Below, in pieces: positions 41,594 through 54,800 of a stretch of 64,000 nt of DNA (position 1 is its first letter; each line of letters opens with the position of its first letter). The notes below the pieces were generated by a model. That model saw only the letters and a program-made list of their open reading frames with translations. It did no database searches and had not been told where the DNA came from. Source of the DNA: CAVVSQ01 sp963848825. GTDB lineage: Bacteria > Planctomycetota > Planctomycetia > Gemmatales > Gemmataceae. Made by a program: the position numbers and the translations under genes. The stretch covers positions 372,001-436,000 of the forward strand of contig CAWKFA010000008.1 of assembly GCA_963848825.1 (NCBI GenBank), written 5' to 3'.

Positions 41594-44500
41594 ATGTTTC
41601 TCTCCTGGTGGCGCAGCCTGGTCCAAACGGCCAATTCCAATAGCGGCAACCCCAAAACTCTCGTACGGCGGCGTATGCCCCGCAAATTCCGCTCGGCGCT
41701 ACACGTAGAACAACTGGAAAGTCGCCTTGTGCCGACGGCTGGCAAAGCGAACATCTTTCTCAATTTGCAAAGTGCCGCGGGTCCTCAGGTCAACACCATT
41801 ACCGCAGCGCGGGCGCAACCATCCCCGTGTTCATTGACTTCCGCGCCATCACGTCGGGCACGAGTGGTGGTATAAATGCCGGTGTCTATTACATTCTTTA
41901 TGATCCATCGGTGCTATCTATCAGTGCGACGGCAAGTTCTTTAGGGTCTGACGTTAAATTCGGTTCCTTACTCGCACCTTTCTCCTCCAATTACCAAATT
42001 AATACGGCCGCCGGCGGCGCGGCTGGTGTTCTCGCGATTGGCCTAAGCCATTCAGGCAGTACTTTTGTCACTGGCACGCCGACAGGCCACTTAATTGAAG
42101 CCGATTTCCACGTTGTCGCGTCAACGGCGCAATTCGGCAGTGGCACCTTGCTTGATCTGCAAAAATCTTATACCGATCCGACCAGCAACCAAAGGCAGAG
42201 CCTTACGTCCGATGTAGCTGGCATTCAATACACGTTGAGCCCTACTCCTTCCAGTTACGCCTCCATTAACCCGGGACCCGGCGGAGTTGGCCTGCCGAAC
42301 CTGACTCAGCCAGGCGCCACGACGCCGAGTACTTTCTCGCATATTCCAGGACCAAGTACCCTCACGCCTACGAATGTGGCCGGCACCTTTACGATGGCTT
42401 ATAATGGGGTGATGCCAGTAGCTCGTTCACCTATGACGACACCACGACTCCCGATCTCGTTCAGGCGTACCTCGCGACCATTCCCGCGCTAAGCGGCGCC
42501 AATGCGGTTTCGGTTTCTGGCGCCCCTGGCGGGCCCTTTACGATCAGCCTCGATACGGGATTTGACGGCTCCCTGTTCAGCGTTGTCTCTGGCTCCGCCA
42601 CGTTCACGCCCCCCACCGACTCCGACACGACTGATGTTTCCATTCAGATAATCACCAAACCACCGAATGTGGCGCCAACGACAGTGGCCGATACCTTCAG
42701 CATGGCCCCCAACACCCAGTTTTTCGTTCCTACGATGGCAGTCTCCGGCCAGCCGAACGGCGTGCTGGGCAACGACACCAAAACGGCGAACGGTCCGATG
42801 ACGGCGCTGCTCACCGTCGCGGGAACCACTTCCACTCCGTTATCAGCGTCCATAAATCCGATTGCCTCCGCGAGTGAGGCGGGTGCGGTGGTCACGATCA
42901 CGACGACGAGCGCCAGTAACGTTCATGTCGGGCAAGCCGTCACCATCACGGGCGTCAGCACGTCGGGGTACAACGGCACCTTCGAAGTCGCCTCGGTTTT
43001 ATCGAGCACCCAGTTCACCTACAATGCCTCGATCTTCGGCCTGACGCCAGACGCCGGCGGCGGCTCACCTTCAGCCAACACGGCGGCAACCACCGTTTAT
43101 ACGGCACCCACTGCCCACGGCACCGTTGTCCTAAGCGCCATCGACGGTACCTTCGCCTATACGCCAGCGGCTAATTTCACGGGCACCGACACCTTTACTT
43201 ACAAAGCGGTCGATGCGGCGAGCAATACCGCCAGTGGCAATACGACCGTGACGATCTATGTCGGCGGTTTGTTGAGCATTCCGAAAGGTATCAATAAAGA
43301 CACAGGCAATCAGCCGATCGGCATCGGTTCGACGGTTGTCGTGCCGGTCAACATTTTGAACCCTGATCCCGTCAATAGCGGTGGACTTGGCAATGCCACG
43401 ATCGGTATCAATTACGACCCGGCCGTCTTTTCACTCGATCCGAGCGGGAGCACGGTGAGCGGGGGTTCGGTGAATGGAGCCGCGGGCTGGGGAACGCCGA
43501 CGGTCAATGCCGCCAATCCCGGTCAAATCATCATTACCACGAGTGCCACCGGCGGCGCGCTGCCCATCACGAACACCACTGGCGGCTCACTGGCCCTTAT
43601 CACGTTCAACGTCATCGGCCTGCCGACCAGCAGCGATCACACCAGCATTATCAATTTGTCAGCGGCAAGCCCCCAGGTGTCCCAGTTGGATGTCAACGGC
43701 ACGGGCAACCCCGTCGCGCTGCCGATGGCCTTCGCGACCGCGGACAATACCAACTTCAACGGCAGCTCCCCAGGCATTCTCGATGGCACCGTTCAATTCC
43801 CCGGTATCGTGGTCGGCAACACGACCACCACTTCGCTGGCCGCCACCGTGGGTGGAGTGACCAAGTCTACGATCACCTATGGTACGCCCATCACCTTGAC
43901 AGCCACGGTCACGGATACCGCGGCAGCCACCGCGCCAGTGTCAGGGTCCGTCGTTTTTAAGAGACGGCGGCGTCGACTATTGGGACGGCGACCTGCCCGG
44001 CACACAATCCGGCAATACGACGACCTTTGTTTTCATTACGACGCAAAACCAATTGCAAGTCATTCTGGCCAATGGCGGCGTTCATACCATTACCGCGAGC
44101 TACATCCCGGCCCAGGGTTTTTGGCCAGTAGCGGCACCCTCGCGGGCGGCCTGGCGGTCACGCCGGCTGCCCTGACCATAACGGCCTTATCGAACACGAA
44201 GGGTTACGACGGGACAACGAGCGCGGCCGCGACGCCAACGGTGTCGGGGTTGATCGGGACCGATCAAGTAACCGGCCTCACCGAGGTGTATGCCAACAAG
44301 AATGCGGGGTCCAGCAAGACGCTAAGCGTCAGCGCCTACACCGTGCAAGATAACAATAGCGGGCTCGACTACACGGTAACGACGGCCAACAGCACCACAG
44401 GCCTTATCAACCAGGCCGCGCTGACGATCACGGCCGCCACGAATACCAAGACTTACAATTCCACAACAGCCGCCGCCGCCACGCCGGTGGCCAGCGGCCT

Positions 44501-47500
44501 GCAAAGCCCCGATACCGTAACCGGCGCGACCGAAGTCTACACTACGGCGACCGCGGGCTCGAGCAAAACGCTGTCCGTCACCGGCTACACGGTGAACGAT
44601 GGTAACGGCGGTAACAACTACACAATGACGACGGCTACCAACACCACGGGCGTCATCAATAAAGCGACGTTGACGTTGACGGCCGTAAGCAACACCAAAA
44701 ACTATAACTCGACGACCGCGGCTGCCGCCACGCCGCAGGTAGCGGGCTTGCAGGGCAACGATACTGTCACCGGCCAGGCCGAGGTTTATGCCAACGCCAA
44801 CGCGGGAACGGGAAAAACATTAAGTGTCAGCGCCTATACCGTTAGCGACGGCAACGGCGGCAACAACTACACCCTGGCGTTCGTGAACGACACCACGGGC
44901 GTGATCAACAAGGGTTCGTTGACGATCTCCGCGGTGACGAACGTCAAGACTTATGATGGCACGACGACGGCGTCGGCCACTCCGGGCACAGCGGGGCTGC
45001 AAGGTGCCGACACCGTGACAGGCCTGACCGAGTCCTACGCGAGCGCGAGCGCGGGCACGGGCAAGACCCTGAATGTCAACCCCGCCTATACGATTAACGA
45101 CGGCAATAGCGGCAACAACTACACGGTGACGACGTCGTCGGTCACGACCGGGGTCATCAACAAGGCAACTTTGACGATTACGGCGACGACGAACACCAAG
45201 ACCTATTCCGCCACGACGGCTGCCGCGGCGGCGCCGACGGTTGCCGGCCTTCAAGGCACCGATACGGTCACCGGCATGGCCGAAGTCTACAGCGATGCGA
45301 ATGCCGGCAGCAGCAAAACGCTGTCCGTCAGCGCTTATACGGTGAACGACGGCAATAGCGGCAACAACTACACCGTGACGACCGCCACGAGCACGACGGG
45401 CGTGATCAACAAGGCCGCCCTCACCATTACCGCGAACACGAACACCAAAACCTACGACTCCAAGACATCGGCTGCCGCGGCGCCGACGGTTGCCGGCTTG
45501 CAGGGCAGCGACACGGTCACCGGCCTGGCCGAGGTTTATACCGATATCAGCGCCGGCTCCAGCAAAACCTTGTCGGTTAGCGCCTACACGGTCAATGACA
45601 CGAACGGTGGCAATAACTATACGGTGGCGACCGTCACGAACACGACGGGCGTGATCAACAAGGCCGCCCTGACAATCTCCGCGGTCACAAGCACCAAGGT
45701 TTATGACACTTCGACTACGACCCCGACGCTACCGACCGTAACGGGCCTGCAGGGGCTGGATTCGGTCAGCAACCTTTCCGAAGTCTTCACGGATGCAAAC
45801 GTCGGCACCGGCAAAACCCTTTCGGTCAATGGCTATACCGTCAACGACACCAATGGCGGCAACGACTACACCGTAACCACCGCCAGCAATACTACCGGTG
45901 TCATCACGCAAGCCACGCTGACCATCACGGCGACGACGAACAACAAAGCTTATGACGCCACCAACACGGCCGCCGCGACTCCCACGGTTTCCGGCCTCCA
46001 GGGTGGCGATTCAGTTAGTGGTTTGACGGAAGTGTATGCCAGCAAAAACGTCGGCACCGGCAAAACGTTATCGGTAAGCGGCTATACCGTCAGCGATAAC
46101 AACAACGGCGCCAACTACAACGTGGTGACGGTCGATAACACCACGGGCATCGTCACCAAGGTCGGCCTCACTATTTCGGCGACGACGAACACCAAGACTT
46201 ATGATTCAAGCGTTTCCGCGGCGGCGACGCCAACGGTAACGGGCCTCAAGGGCAGCGATACCGTCACCGGCCTTACCGAGGTATATTCCAACCCCAATGC
46301 CGGCACGGGCAAGAGCCTGTCGATCGGTACTTATGTCGTCAATGACGGCAACTCGGGCGGCAATTACAACATCAGCTTGATCAACAACCTCACCGGCGCC
46401 ATCAACAAGGCCGCCTTGACGATCACGGCACGCACCAACACGAAGAACTTCGATGGGACCAACACGGCGTTCGCGACACCAACGGTGTCCGGTCTGGTGG
46501 GGGCCGACACGGTAACTGGTTTGGCGGAAGTTTATGCCAATGTTGGACCGGGCACGAGCATTCCTCTGTCGGTAAGTGCGTATACGGTCAATGATGGCAA
46601 CACGGGCGGCAACTACACGGTCGCGACCGTCAATGACAACACCGGTGCGATCACCAGCGGCGGTATCGCGACAACGACCGCAGTGACAACATCGCAGGCG
46701 TCGATCGTTTACGGCTCGACGGTCACCTTCACGATCACGGTGACGGCGCAATCTACTTCAGCGCCAACTGGAAACGTGGAAGTGTTCGATAACGGCAGCC
46801 ATGATCTGGGTGCCGCGACCTTTGGCAGCTCTTCTGGATTGGTCTCGACCTATACGTTGACGACGTTGCCGAAGACATTCAATGTCACTAGCCCGTTGGC
46901 TCATGTCATCACGGCCAACTACGCGGGTACGACGACCTTCTCGGGCAGCTCCGGAACTTTGTCGGGCGGTCAAACCGTGACACCGAAGGCAATCACGATA
47001 ACCGCGGCTTCGAACACCAAGACGTATGACAGCACGACAACGGCCGGGGCTACGCCCGTGGTGAGCGGTGGACTTGTGGGTACGGATACGGTGACAGGGC
47101 TGAGTGAAACCTACACGACCGCGACCGCCGGGGCCGGTAAAACCGAGACCGTAACGAACAGTTACACCGTAAACGACAGCAATGCCGGTAAGAACTACAC
47201 GGTGACGACGGCCAATGATACGACAGGTGTCATCAACAAGGCGGCTTTGACGATCACGGCATCGACCAACACGAAAACCTACGACAGCACGACGACCGCT
47301 GCCGCGACACCGACGGTAGCTGGCCTGGTGGGTGGCGACACGGTTTCGAGCCTGAGCGAATCTTACGCCACGTCAACGGCGGGCACGGGCAAGACGTTGA
47401 ACGTGAATGCGGGCTTCGTTGTGAATGACGGCAACACCGGCGGCAACTACACGGTGACCACCGCCGCGAACACGACGGGCGTCATCAACAAGGCAGCTTT

Positions 47501-50500
47501 GACGATCACGGCATCGACCAACACGAAGACTTACGACAGCACGACGACCGCTGCCGCGACACCGACGGTGGCCGGCCTGGTCGGCGGCGACACGGTGACA
47601 GGCTTGAGCGAATCTTACGCCACTTCATCCGCTGGTAGCAGCAAAACGCTAAGCGTCAATGCGGGCTACGTGGTGAACGACGGCAACACCGGCGGCAACT
47701 ACACGGTGACCACCGCAGCCAACACGACGGGCGTCATCAACAAGGCAGCTTTGACGATCACGGCATCGACCAACACGAAGACTTACGACAGCACGACGAC
47801 CGCTGCCGCGACACCGACGGTGGCCGGCCTGGTCGGCGGCGACACCGTGACAGGCTTGAGCGAATCTTACGCCACTTCATCCGCTGGTAGCAGCAAAACG
47901 CTAAGCGTCAATGCGGGCTACGTGGTGAACGACGGCAACGCCGGCGGCAACTACACGGTGACCACCGCCGCGAACACGACGGGCGTCATCAACAAGGCAG
48001 CTTTGACGATCACGGCATCGACCAACACGAAGACTTACGACAGCACGACGACCGCTGCCGCGACACCGACGGTGGCCGGCCTGGTCGGCGGCGACACCGT
48101 GACAGGCTTGAGCGAATCTTACGCCACTTCATCCGCTGGTAGCAGCAAAACGCTAAGCGTCAATGCGGGCTACGTGGTGAATGACGGCAACACCGGCGGC
48201 AACTACACGGTGACCACCGCCGCGAACACGACGGGCGTCATCAACAAGGCGGCTCTGACGATCACGGCATCGACGAACACGAAGAACTTTGATGGCACGA
48301 ATACCGCCGCGGCGACGCCTACGGTCTCCGGACTCAAGGGTGGCGACACGGTTACCGGCCTGGCGGAAGTTTATGCCAATGCCGGACCGGGCTCCAATAT
48401 CCCGCTGTCGGTGACCACCTATACGGTCAATGACGGCAACACCGGCAATAACTACACGGTGTCGACTGTCATCGACAATACGGGCCTGATCAACAGCGTC
48501 AGCAGCGGCGCAACTTCGACATCGGTGAGCACCTCGCAGGCGTCGATTGTATACGGTACGACCGTCACGTTTACGGTGACGGTGACGGCCCAGAGTGGGA
48601 CAACCGCGCCGACGGGAAGCGTGGAAGTCTTCGACAACAGCAGCCACGATTTGGGTGCGGCGGCATTGTTAAGCTCCAGCGGCCTGGTATCGACCTACAC
48701 GTTGACGACGGCACCGAAGACCTTCAATGTCACAACCCCGCAGGCTCACGTCATTACCGCCAACTACACGGCAACCGGCACGTTTAGCAGCAGTTCGGGC
48801 ACCTTGGCGGGCGGTCAGACCGTGACGCCGAAAGCGATCACGATCACCGCGGCGTCGAATACCAAGACGTACGACAGCACGACGACGGCCGGCGCAACGC
48901 CGGTGGTCAGCGGTGGGCTAGTCGGCTCGGATACGGTGACCGGGCTGAGCGAAACTTATACCACTGCCAGCGCGGGTTCGAACAAGACGGAGACCGTCAG
49001 CTCCGGCTACACGGTGAATGACGGCAACGCCGGCAAAAACTACACAGTGACGACGGCCAACGACACGACGGGCGTCATCAACAAGGCCACCTTGACGATC
49101 ACGGCCTCGACGAACACGAAAACATACGACAGCACAACCACCGCGGCCGCGACGCCAACAGTGTCCGGTCTGGTGGGTGGTGACACGGTCACGGGGCTGA
49201 GTGAAACGTATGCCACTGCCACAGCTGGTACCGGAAAGACGCTGAATGTCAGCTCCGGTTATACTGTGAACGACGGCAATAGCGGCGGCAACTACACGGT
49301 GACGACGGCGGCCAACACGACGGGCGTCATCAATAAGGCAGCCTTGACCATCACGGCATCGACGAACACGAAAACATACGACAGCACAACCACTGCGGCC
49401 GCGACGCCAACGGTGTCTGGCCTGGTGGGTGGTGACACGGTCACAGGTCTGAGCGAAACGTATGCCACCGCGACCGCTGGAAGCGGCAAGACGCTGAATG
49501 TCAGCTCCGGTTACACGGTGAACGACGGCAATAGCGGCGGCAACTACACCGTGACGACGGCGGCCAACACGACGGGCGTCATCAACAAGGCCGCCTTGAC
49601 GATCACGGCCGCGACCAACACCAAGAACTACGATAGCACGACGACTGCGGCCGCGACGCCAACGGTGTCTGGCCTGGTGGGTGGTGACACGGTCACCGGC
49701 CTGGGCGAGGCTTACGCCACGGCGACTGCCGGCACCGGCAAGACATTAAATGTCAAAGCGGGTTACACCGTCAACGACGGCAACAGCGGCGGCAACTACA
49801 CCGTGACGACTGTGGCCAACACGACGGGCGTCATCAACAAGGCCGCCTTGACGATCACGGCGGCGACGAACACGAAAACGTACGACGGTACGACGACGGC
49901 CGCAGCGACTCCCGTCGCGTCCGGTCTGGTTGGTGGCGACACCGTAACGGGTCTCACGGAAGCCTACAACAACAAAAACACCGGCACCGGCAAAACGCTT
50001 TCGGTCAGTGGCTACACGGTCAACGATGGTAATGGCGGTAATAACTACACCGTCACCACCACCAGCAATACGACCGGCGCGATCAACAAGGCAGCGTTGA
50101 CCATCACTGCGGTGACGTATACCAAGACCTTTGACGGCAACACGAGTGCGGCTGGTGCCGTACCCACGGTCGCCGGCTTGGTGGGTGGCGATACGGTAAC
50201 GGGCGCTGCCGAGCAATTCGCCAATGCTGGGCCAGGAACCAACATTCCGCTGAGCGTCAGTGCTTACACTGTCAACGACGGCAACGGCGGCAATAATTAC
50301 ACGGTTACGACGACTCCCAACAACACCGGCGCGATTATCGCCCAATCCTCCGGCGTTAGCATCACCAATACTACGGGGTCGATGCTCGAACCGCCGCTCG
50401 GCGCCAAGGCAACCTACACGTTTACGATATCTCTGGATCAACCCCTGCCGAACGATGTGTATGCCAATTACAGCACCGTGAACGGCACAGGCCCCACGGG

Positions 50501-51743
50501 AGCCAAGGCCGGCAGAGACTTCTTGGGTGTTACCAATGTGACCGTGAAGATTCCGGCAGGCAGCACCTCCGTACCAGTGTCAGTCACGGTTCTCGGCGAT
50601 GCACCGGAACCAGTTGGCGGCCCGACCGACGCATTCTTCACGGTCGTACTGAACTGGTCCGTAGACTCTAAGAACGGCAACCAGGTTGTCAACACCTCGT
50701 CGGCCACGGCGGACATTAAAGAAACCTTTGCGCCCACGATCACGATGCCCACCACCCAGGTGGTGCACATGTCGGGCGGCACGTATGGGGTACAGGTCAA
50801 CCTGGCCAGCAGTTATCCGACGGCTGCGTACGCATCGGCAGCAGGTAACGTGGTGGTGAGTTACTACACCTCGAACGGCACGGCCAAGTCGGGGACGAAT
50901 TACAAGGGGGTTTCCAGCACCCTGACTCTGCCAGCCAGTGATTTTGCCCCGGGCGGTCCGAGCAGCGTGATCATTCCGATCACGGGAATTGGGCCGGCAA
51001 GTGGCCAAACGCTCAATGTTACGCTCGGCAGCATCAGCAGCAACGGCGGACTGGTGACGGGTTCCACGGTCGGTTCCGTCAGTCTCTTCAACCCCCAGGT
51101 GGCGGTTGGCACGCCGACAGCGAATTCCGGCGGCACGACGCTAACGTCGGCAGGTCAGATGTCCGGGGTTATCGCTGTCGCGGAAGCGAATTGGGTAGCA
51201 GTCGGTGCCAAGGCCTCCAGCTTTAGCAATGTCCAGTTCCAGATTGGCAATATTGGCCACCACATTCTGGGCAACACCGCCGGTTCGGTGATCACGATTG
51301 ATGCCAGCGCGGCCGGCTTTGGCTGGAACATGAACACGGGCAACGTGGTCGCCCACCAGATGGATTTGCTTACGGTGGTGCAGCATGAACTTGGGCACAT
51401 CCTTGGCCTTGACGACATCGATGCGGGGCATGGTCCCGATAGCCTGATGACGGAGACGCTTGCTGCCGGGCAGCGACGTATGCCGGCAGGCCCCGTGGTT
51501 GCTCCGTTGGTGTACGCACCGGTAACGCACGATGGCACCCCTGTGTCGCAGGGACCGCACGGCGCTCCGATTGTCCTGGGCAGCCATCCGACAAGTGGTG
51601 GCGCCCCCGTGAAGCTCCAGAGCGTCGCAACTGCCCTGGACCATGTTTTCTCTGAACCCTGGTCCGATAGTCCCGCGGCCGCCAGCACCGACGCGCTCGA
51701 CCAAATTTTCGCAGTGCTGGGTTCCTCCAAGGTGAAAAAGTAA
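41594..51743 (+). CDS. giant gene B: cohesin-like, YDG-repeat, Calx-beta surface protein with metzincin-type zinc site
   Basis: About 3380 residues. The start MFLSWWRSLVQTANSNSG and LEQLESRLVP-type motif (VEQLESRLVPTA) match gene C. Order: cohesin-like domain (50-215), one QAYLATIPAL module, cadherin-like domain with a nested VTITGVSTSGYNGTF insert (360-555), second cohesin-like domain (GGLLSIPKGINKD; 556-740), Ig-like domain, 22 YDG-type repeats split by two Ig-like domains, two Calx-beta domains (GRDFLGVTNV), and a matrixin-like zinc site HELGHILGLDD (51384-51416) with a downstream DSLMTETLA Met-turn. The tail ends DALDQIFAVLGSSKVKK. The frame breaks near 41805 and 42410, plus a compensating pair at 43952 and 44117. 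The start ATG has a weak ribosome site; homology fixes it. Confidence 0.85.
44168..50344 (+). repeat. 22 YDG-type repeats in gene B, with 252-bp tandem arrays
   Basis: Each repeat is about 80-84 residues: LTITAxTNTKTYDSTTxAAA, then a GLxGGDTVTGLxExY turn, and YTVNDGNxGxNYTVTT, ending TTGVINKA. This matches the YDG domain of large adhesins (related to MBG domains). Two stretches are exact-period DNA arrays of 252 bases (84 codons): 47239-48246 (four units, the last three almost identical) and 49083-49838 (three units). Ig-like domains interrupt after repeats 10 and 16. Copies 1-9 are diverged while later ones are young, so the array has grown from the C-terminal half. Confidence 0.9.
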
Positions 51744-51764
51744 GCGACCTTGCGTAGGGAACGC

Positions 51765-51805
51765 GCAAACCATTCCTTTACCAGGGGGGAATGGTTTGCT
51801 CCTTT
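51765..51805 (+). terminator. intrinsic terminator after giant gene B
   Basis: GCAAACCATTCC (51765-51776) and GGAATGGTTTGC (51788-51799) form a perfect 12-base stem with an 11-base loop, followed by TCCTTTTG. It lies 21 bases after the stop codon, so B and C are probably separate transcription units. Confidence 0.8.
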
Positions 51806-51897
51806 TGTGGCCTGACCTCGCCTACCTTATCCCTTTTTCGAGCGAGGAATAAAAAGGGAGCGGCGCTGATCTTCCTTTCCTTTTGAAGAGGTTCCCT

Positions 51898-54800
51898 ATG
51901 TTTCTCTCCTGGTGGCGAAGCCTTGTCAACCTGGCGGACTCAAAACGTGAAGTAGCCAGGAGAGTCAGGCGCTTGCCACGCAGATTCCGCTCCGCGATCA
52001 ACCTGGAACAATTGGAAGACCGCCTGGTTCCTGCCGGGGCAAAGGCCAATTTGTTCCTCAATCTTGGCGCCGCAGCCACGCCAACGAATACGATAACCGC
52101 CGCGCGCTCGACGGTCGTGCCGGTGTTTATCGACTTCGATACAATCAGCCTGGGCACAAGCCCTGGTGGAATCGCCGGCGGGTCTTTTTATATTCTTTAC
52201 GACCCGGCGGTTTTGTCTATCAGCGAAACAGCGACGAGTATCGGTCCCGACATCAAATTAGGTTCGATCCTTAGTGCGAATTCAACGAGTTACTCCCTGG
52301 CGCCGGCGACTGGTGTCGCGACCGGGGTGCTGGCCATTGGCCTCAACCACAGTGGCACGACTTTCGTCACGGGATCGCCGAGCGGCCATCTCATTGAGCT
52401 CGATTTTCATCTGGTATCGTCAGCGGCTGCACTCAACAGCGGTACGCTTCTAGACTTGCAAGGAACTTATGTCGATCCGGGCACAAACGCCCACGTGACG
52501 AGCGTACTTGATAAGAATCAAACAAAGTACACGCTGGCGCCAACCCCTCTGTCCTATGCGGCTACCGACGTTCTGACACAGGCCGGGGCCACCACTCCCA
52601 GCACCTTTGTCCATATTCCCGGGCCCAGCACCGTCACCTTCACCCAAGTGGCCGGTTCGATCACCATGTCCTACCAGGGCGTGGCCGCCAGCGGCGCTTT
52701 TTCCTACAGTGTTTTAACAACCCCCGTTCAACTTCAGACATATCTGGCCAGCATCCCAGCTCTAAGTGGCGTAAACGGCGTGACCGTGACCGGACCGGAT
52801 GGCGGGCCCTTTACCGTCAACGTTGCCCATGGCATGGATGGCTCGCTTTTTAGCGTTACCTCGGGTCCTGCCACGTTTTCGCCGCCGACCGATCCCGACC
52901 CAACCGATGCTTCCATACAGATCGTCGCGAAGCCCCCCAACCTCGCACCCACGGCCCTGCCAGATACTTTCAGCATGGCGCCGAACACGCCCGCCTTTTA
53001 TTCCACCATGACAGTCACTGGCCAGGCCAATGGCGTCTTGGCGAATGACACCCCCACGACCAATGGTCCCGCGATAGCAGTACTAACGGGCCCCGGCGTA
53101 ACTCTTACGCAACTGCCCGCGGCGACCAGCACGATCGCGAGCGCCAGCGAGAACGGCTTTGTGGTCACGATCACCACGGCGACAGCACACAATTTTCAGC
53201 CTGGCGAATCTGTTGCGATCAACGTTCCCACCACCACCGGATATAACGGCACGTTCGATATCGCGGCCGTGCTCTCCAGCACCCAATTCACGTTCACCAC
53301 CACAACACTTGGCTTGACGCCAGATTCCGCGGGTGGCACGGCTATTACGACAGCCACCACCATCTATACCGCGACGACCTCAAAAGGGGCGACGGTCTGG
53401 CTGAATTCGGCCGATGGCACCTTTGCTTATAGTCCCCCCGTCAACTTTTCTGGAATCGACACGTTTACCTATGCCGCGGTTGACGCGGTAAGTAACACTG
53501 CCAGCACCGCGACGACCGTTACCATGTATGTCGGCGGTGTCTTGTCTATTCCCCAAAACCTGACGACAACCGGCCCGGGCACCAAATTGGTGGTGCCGAT
53601 CAACATTCTGAACCCCAACCCGGCTAATAGCGGCGGCCTGGCCAACGCGACCATCGGCATCAATTTTGATACCACCGTTTTCAATCCCAATCCCAGTGCG
53701 ATCACTATTAAAGAGGGCGCGGTCAACCTGGCGGCCGGCTGGGGCAACTTCATCGTCAACACGAATACGCCCGGCAAGATTGTCATTACCACGGGCGATA
53801 CGGCCGGTGGTGGCCCAATCTTGAGCACCACGGGCGGCTCGCTCGCACTTATCACCTTCAACGTCATTGGCTTTCCCTCTACCGGGACAACGAGCGTCAT
53901 CAATCTGTCCGCGGCGAATCCTCAGGTGTCGCAACTCGATGCCGCCGGTTCTAGCCAGGCGGCCACGCTCCCCATGGTGTTTCCGACGGCGGACAATACC
54001 AACTTCAACGGTCCCGCGGGCCTGGATGACGGCCTGGTCACCTTCCCAGTGAACACCAATATCAGCACGACCACCACCATTAGCGCCACTGTCAACGGCG
54101 TGCCCAAAAGCTCCGTCGTCTACGGCACGCTCGTGACCTTGACGGCGACGGTCCATCCCAAGACGGGGACAGCGGTACCTACCGCGGGATCGGTTGATTT
54201 TCTCGACGTTACCACCTCCATCGATCTGGGCACGGCGACGTCCGAGACAGTTTCCGGTTCCGACGCCATCTTCACGCTGGTCACCAATCCGAATGCCTTG
54301 CAAGTAGTCCTCACCGGCAACGGCCGTCACGATATCCAGGCATTTTATTTTGCCGGCGATGGCTTCAACGGTAGCGGCGGAACGCTCGTCGGCGGCATGG
54401 TCGTTACACCTGCGCCCCTGACCATCACCGCGTCGGCCAACACGAGGGTATTCGACAATACCGTGAATGCCACGGCCACGCCGACGGTCTCCGGCCTGAT
54501 CGGAACGGACACGGTCGACGGCTTTACGGAAGTTTATACCGACAAGAACGCCGGTACGGGCAAGACGCTGAGCATCACGGCGTACACCGTTGAAGACAAT
54601 AACGTCGGCAATGACTATACGGTGACACTCCTCAACGCCACGACCGGCGTCATCACGCCGGCGCCGCTCACCATCACCGCGGTTACCAACACGAAAGCTT
54701 ACAATTCGACGACCGCCGCCGCGGGCACACCCACGGTGTCGGGACTTTTCGGCACGGACAAGGTGACGGGCCTGGCGGAGGCCTATAGTGATAAGAATGC

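Noticed and set aside
44168..50344. The regular 252-bp repeats as a CRISPR or satellite array
   Set aside because: Units are contiguous coding sequence with an 84-codon period and no spacers.
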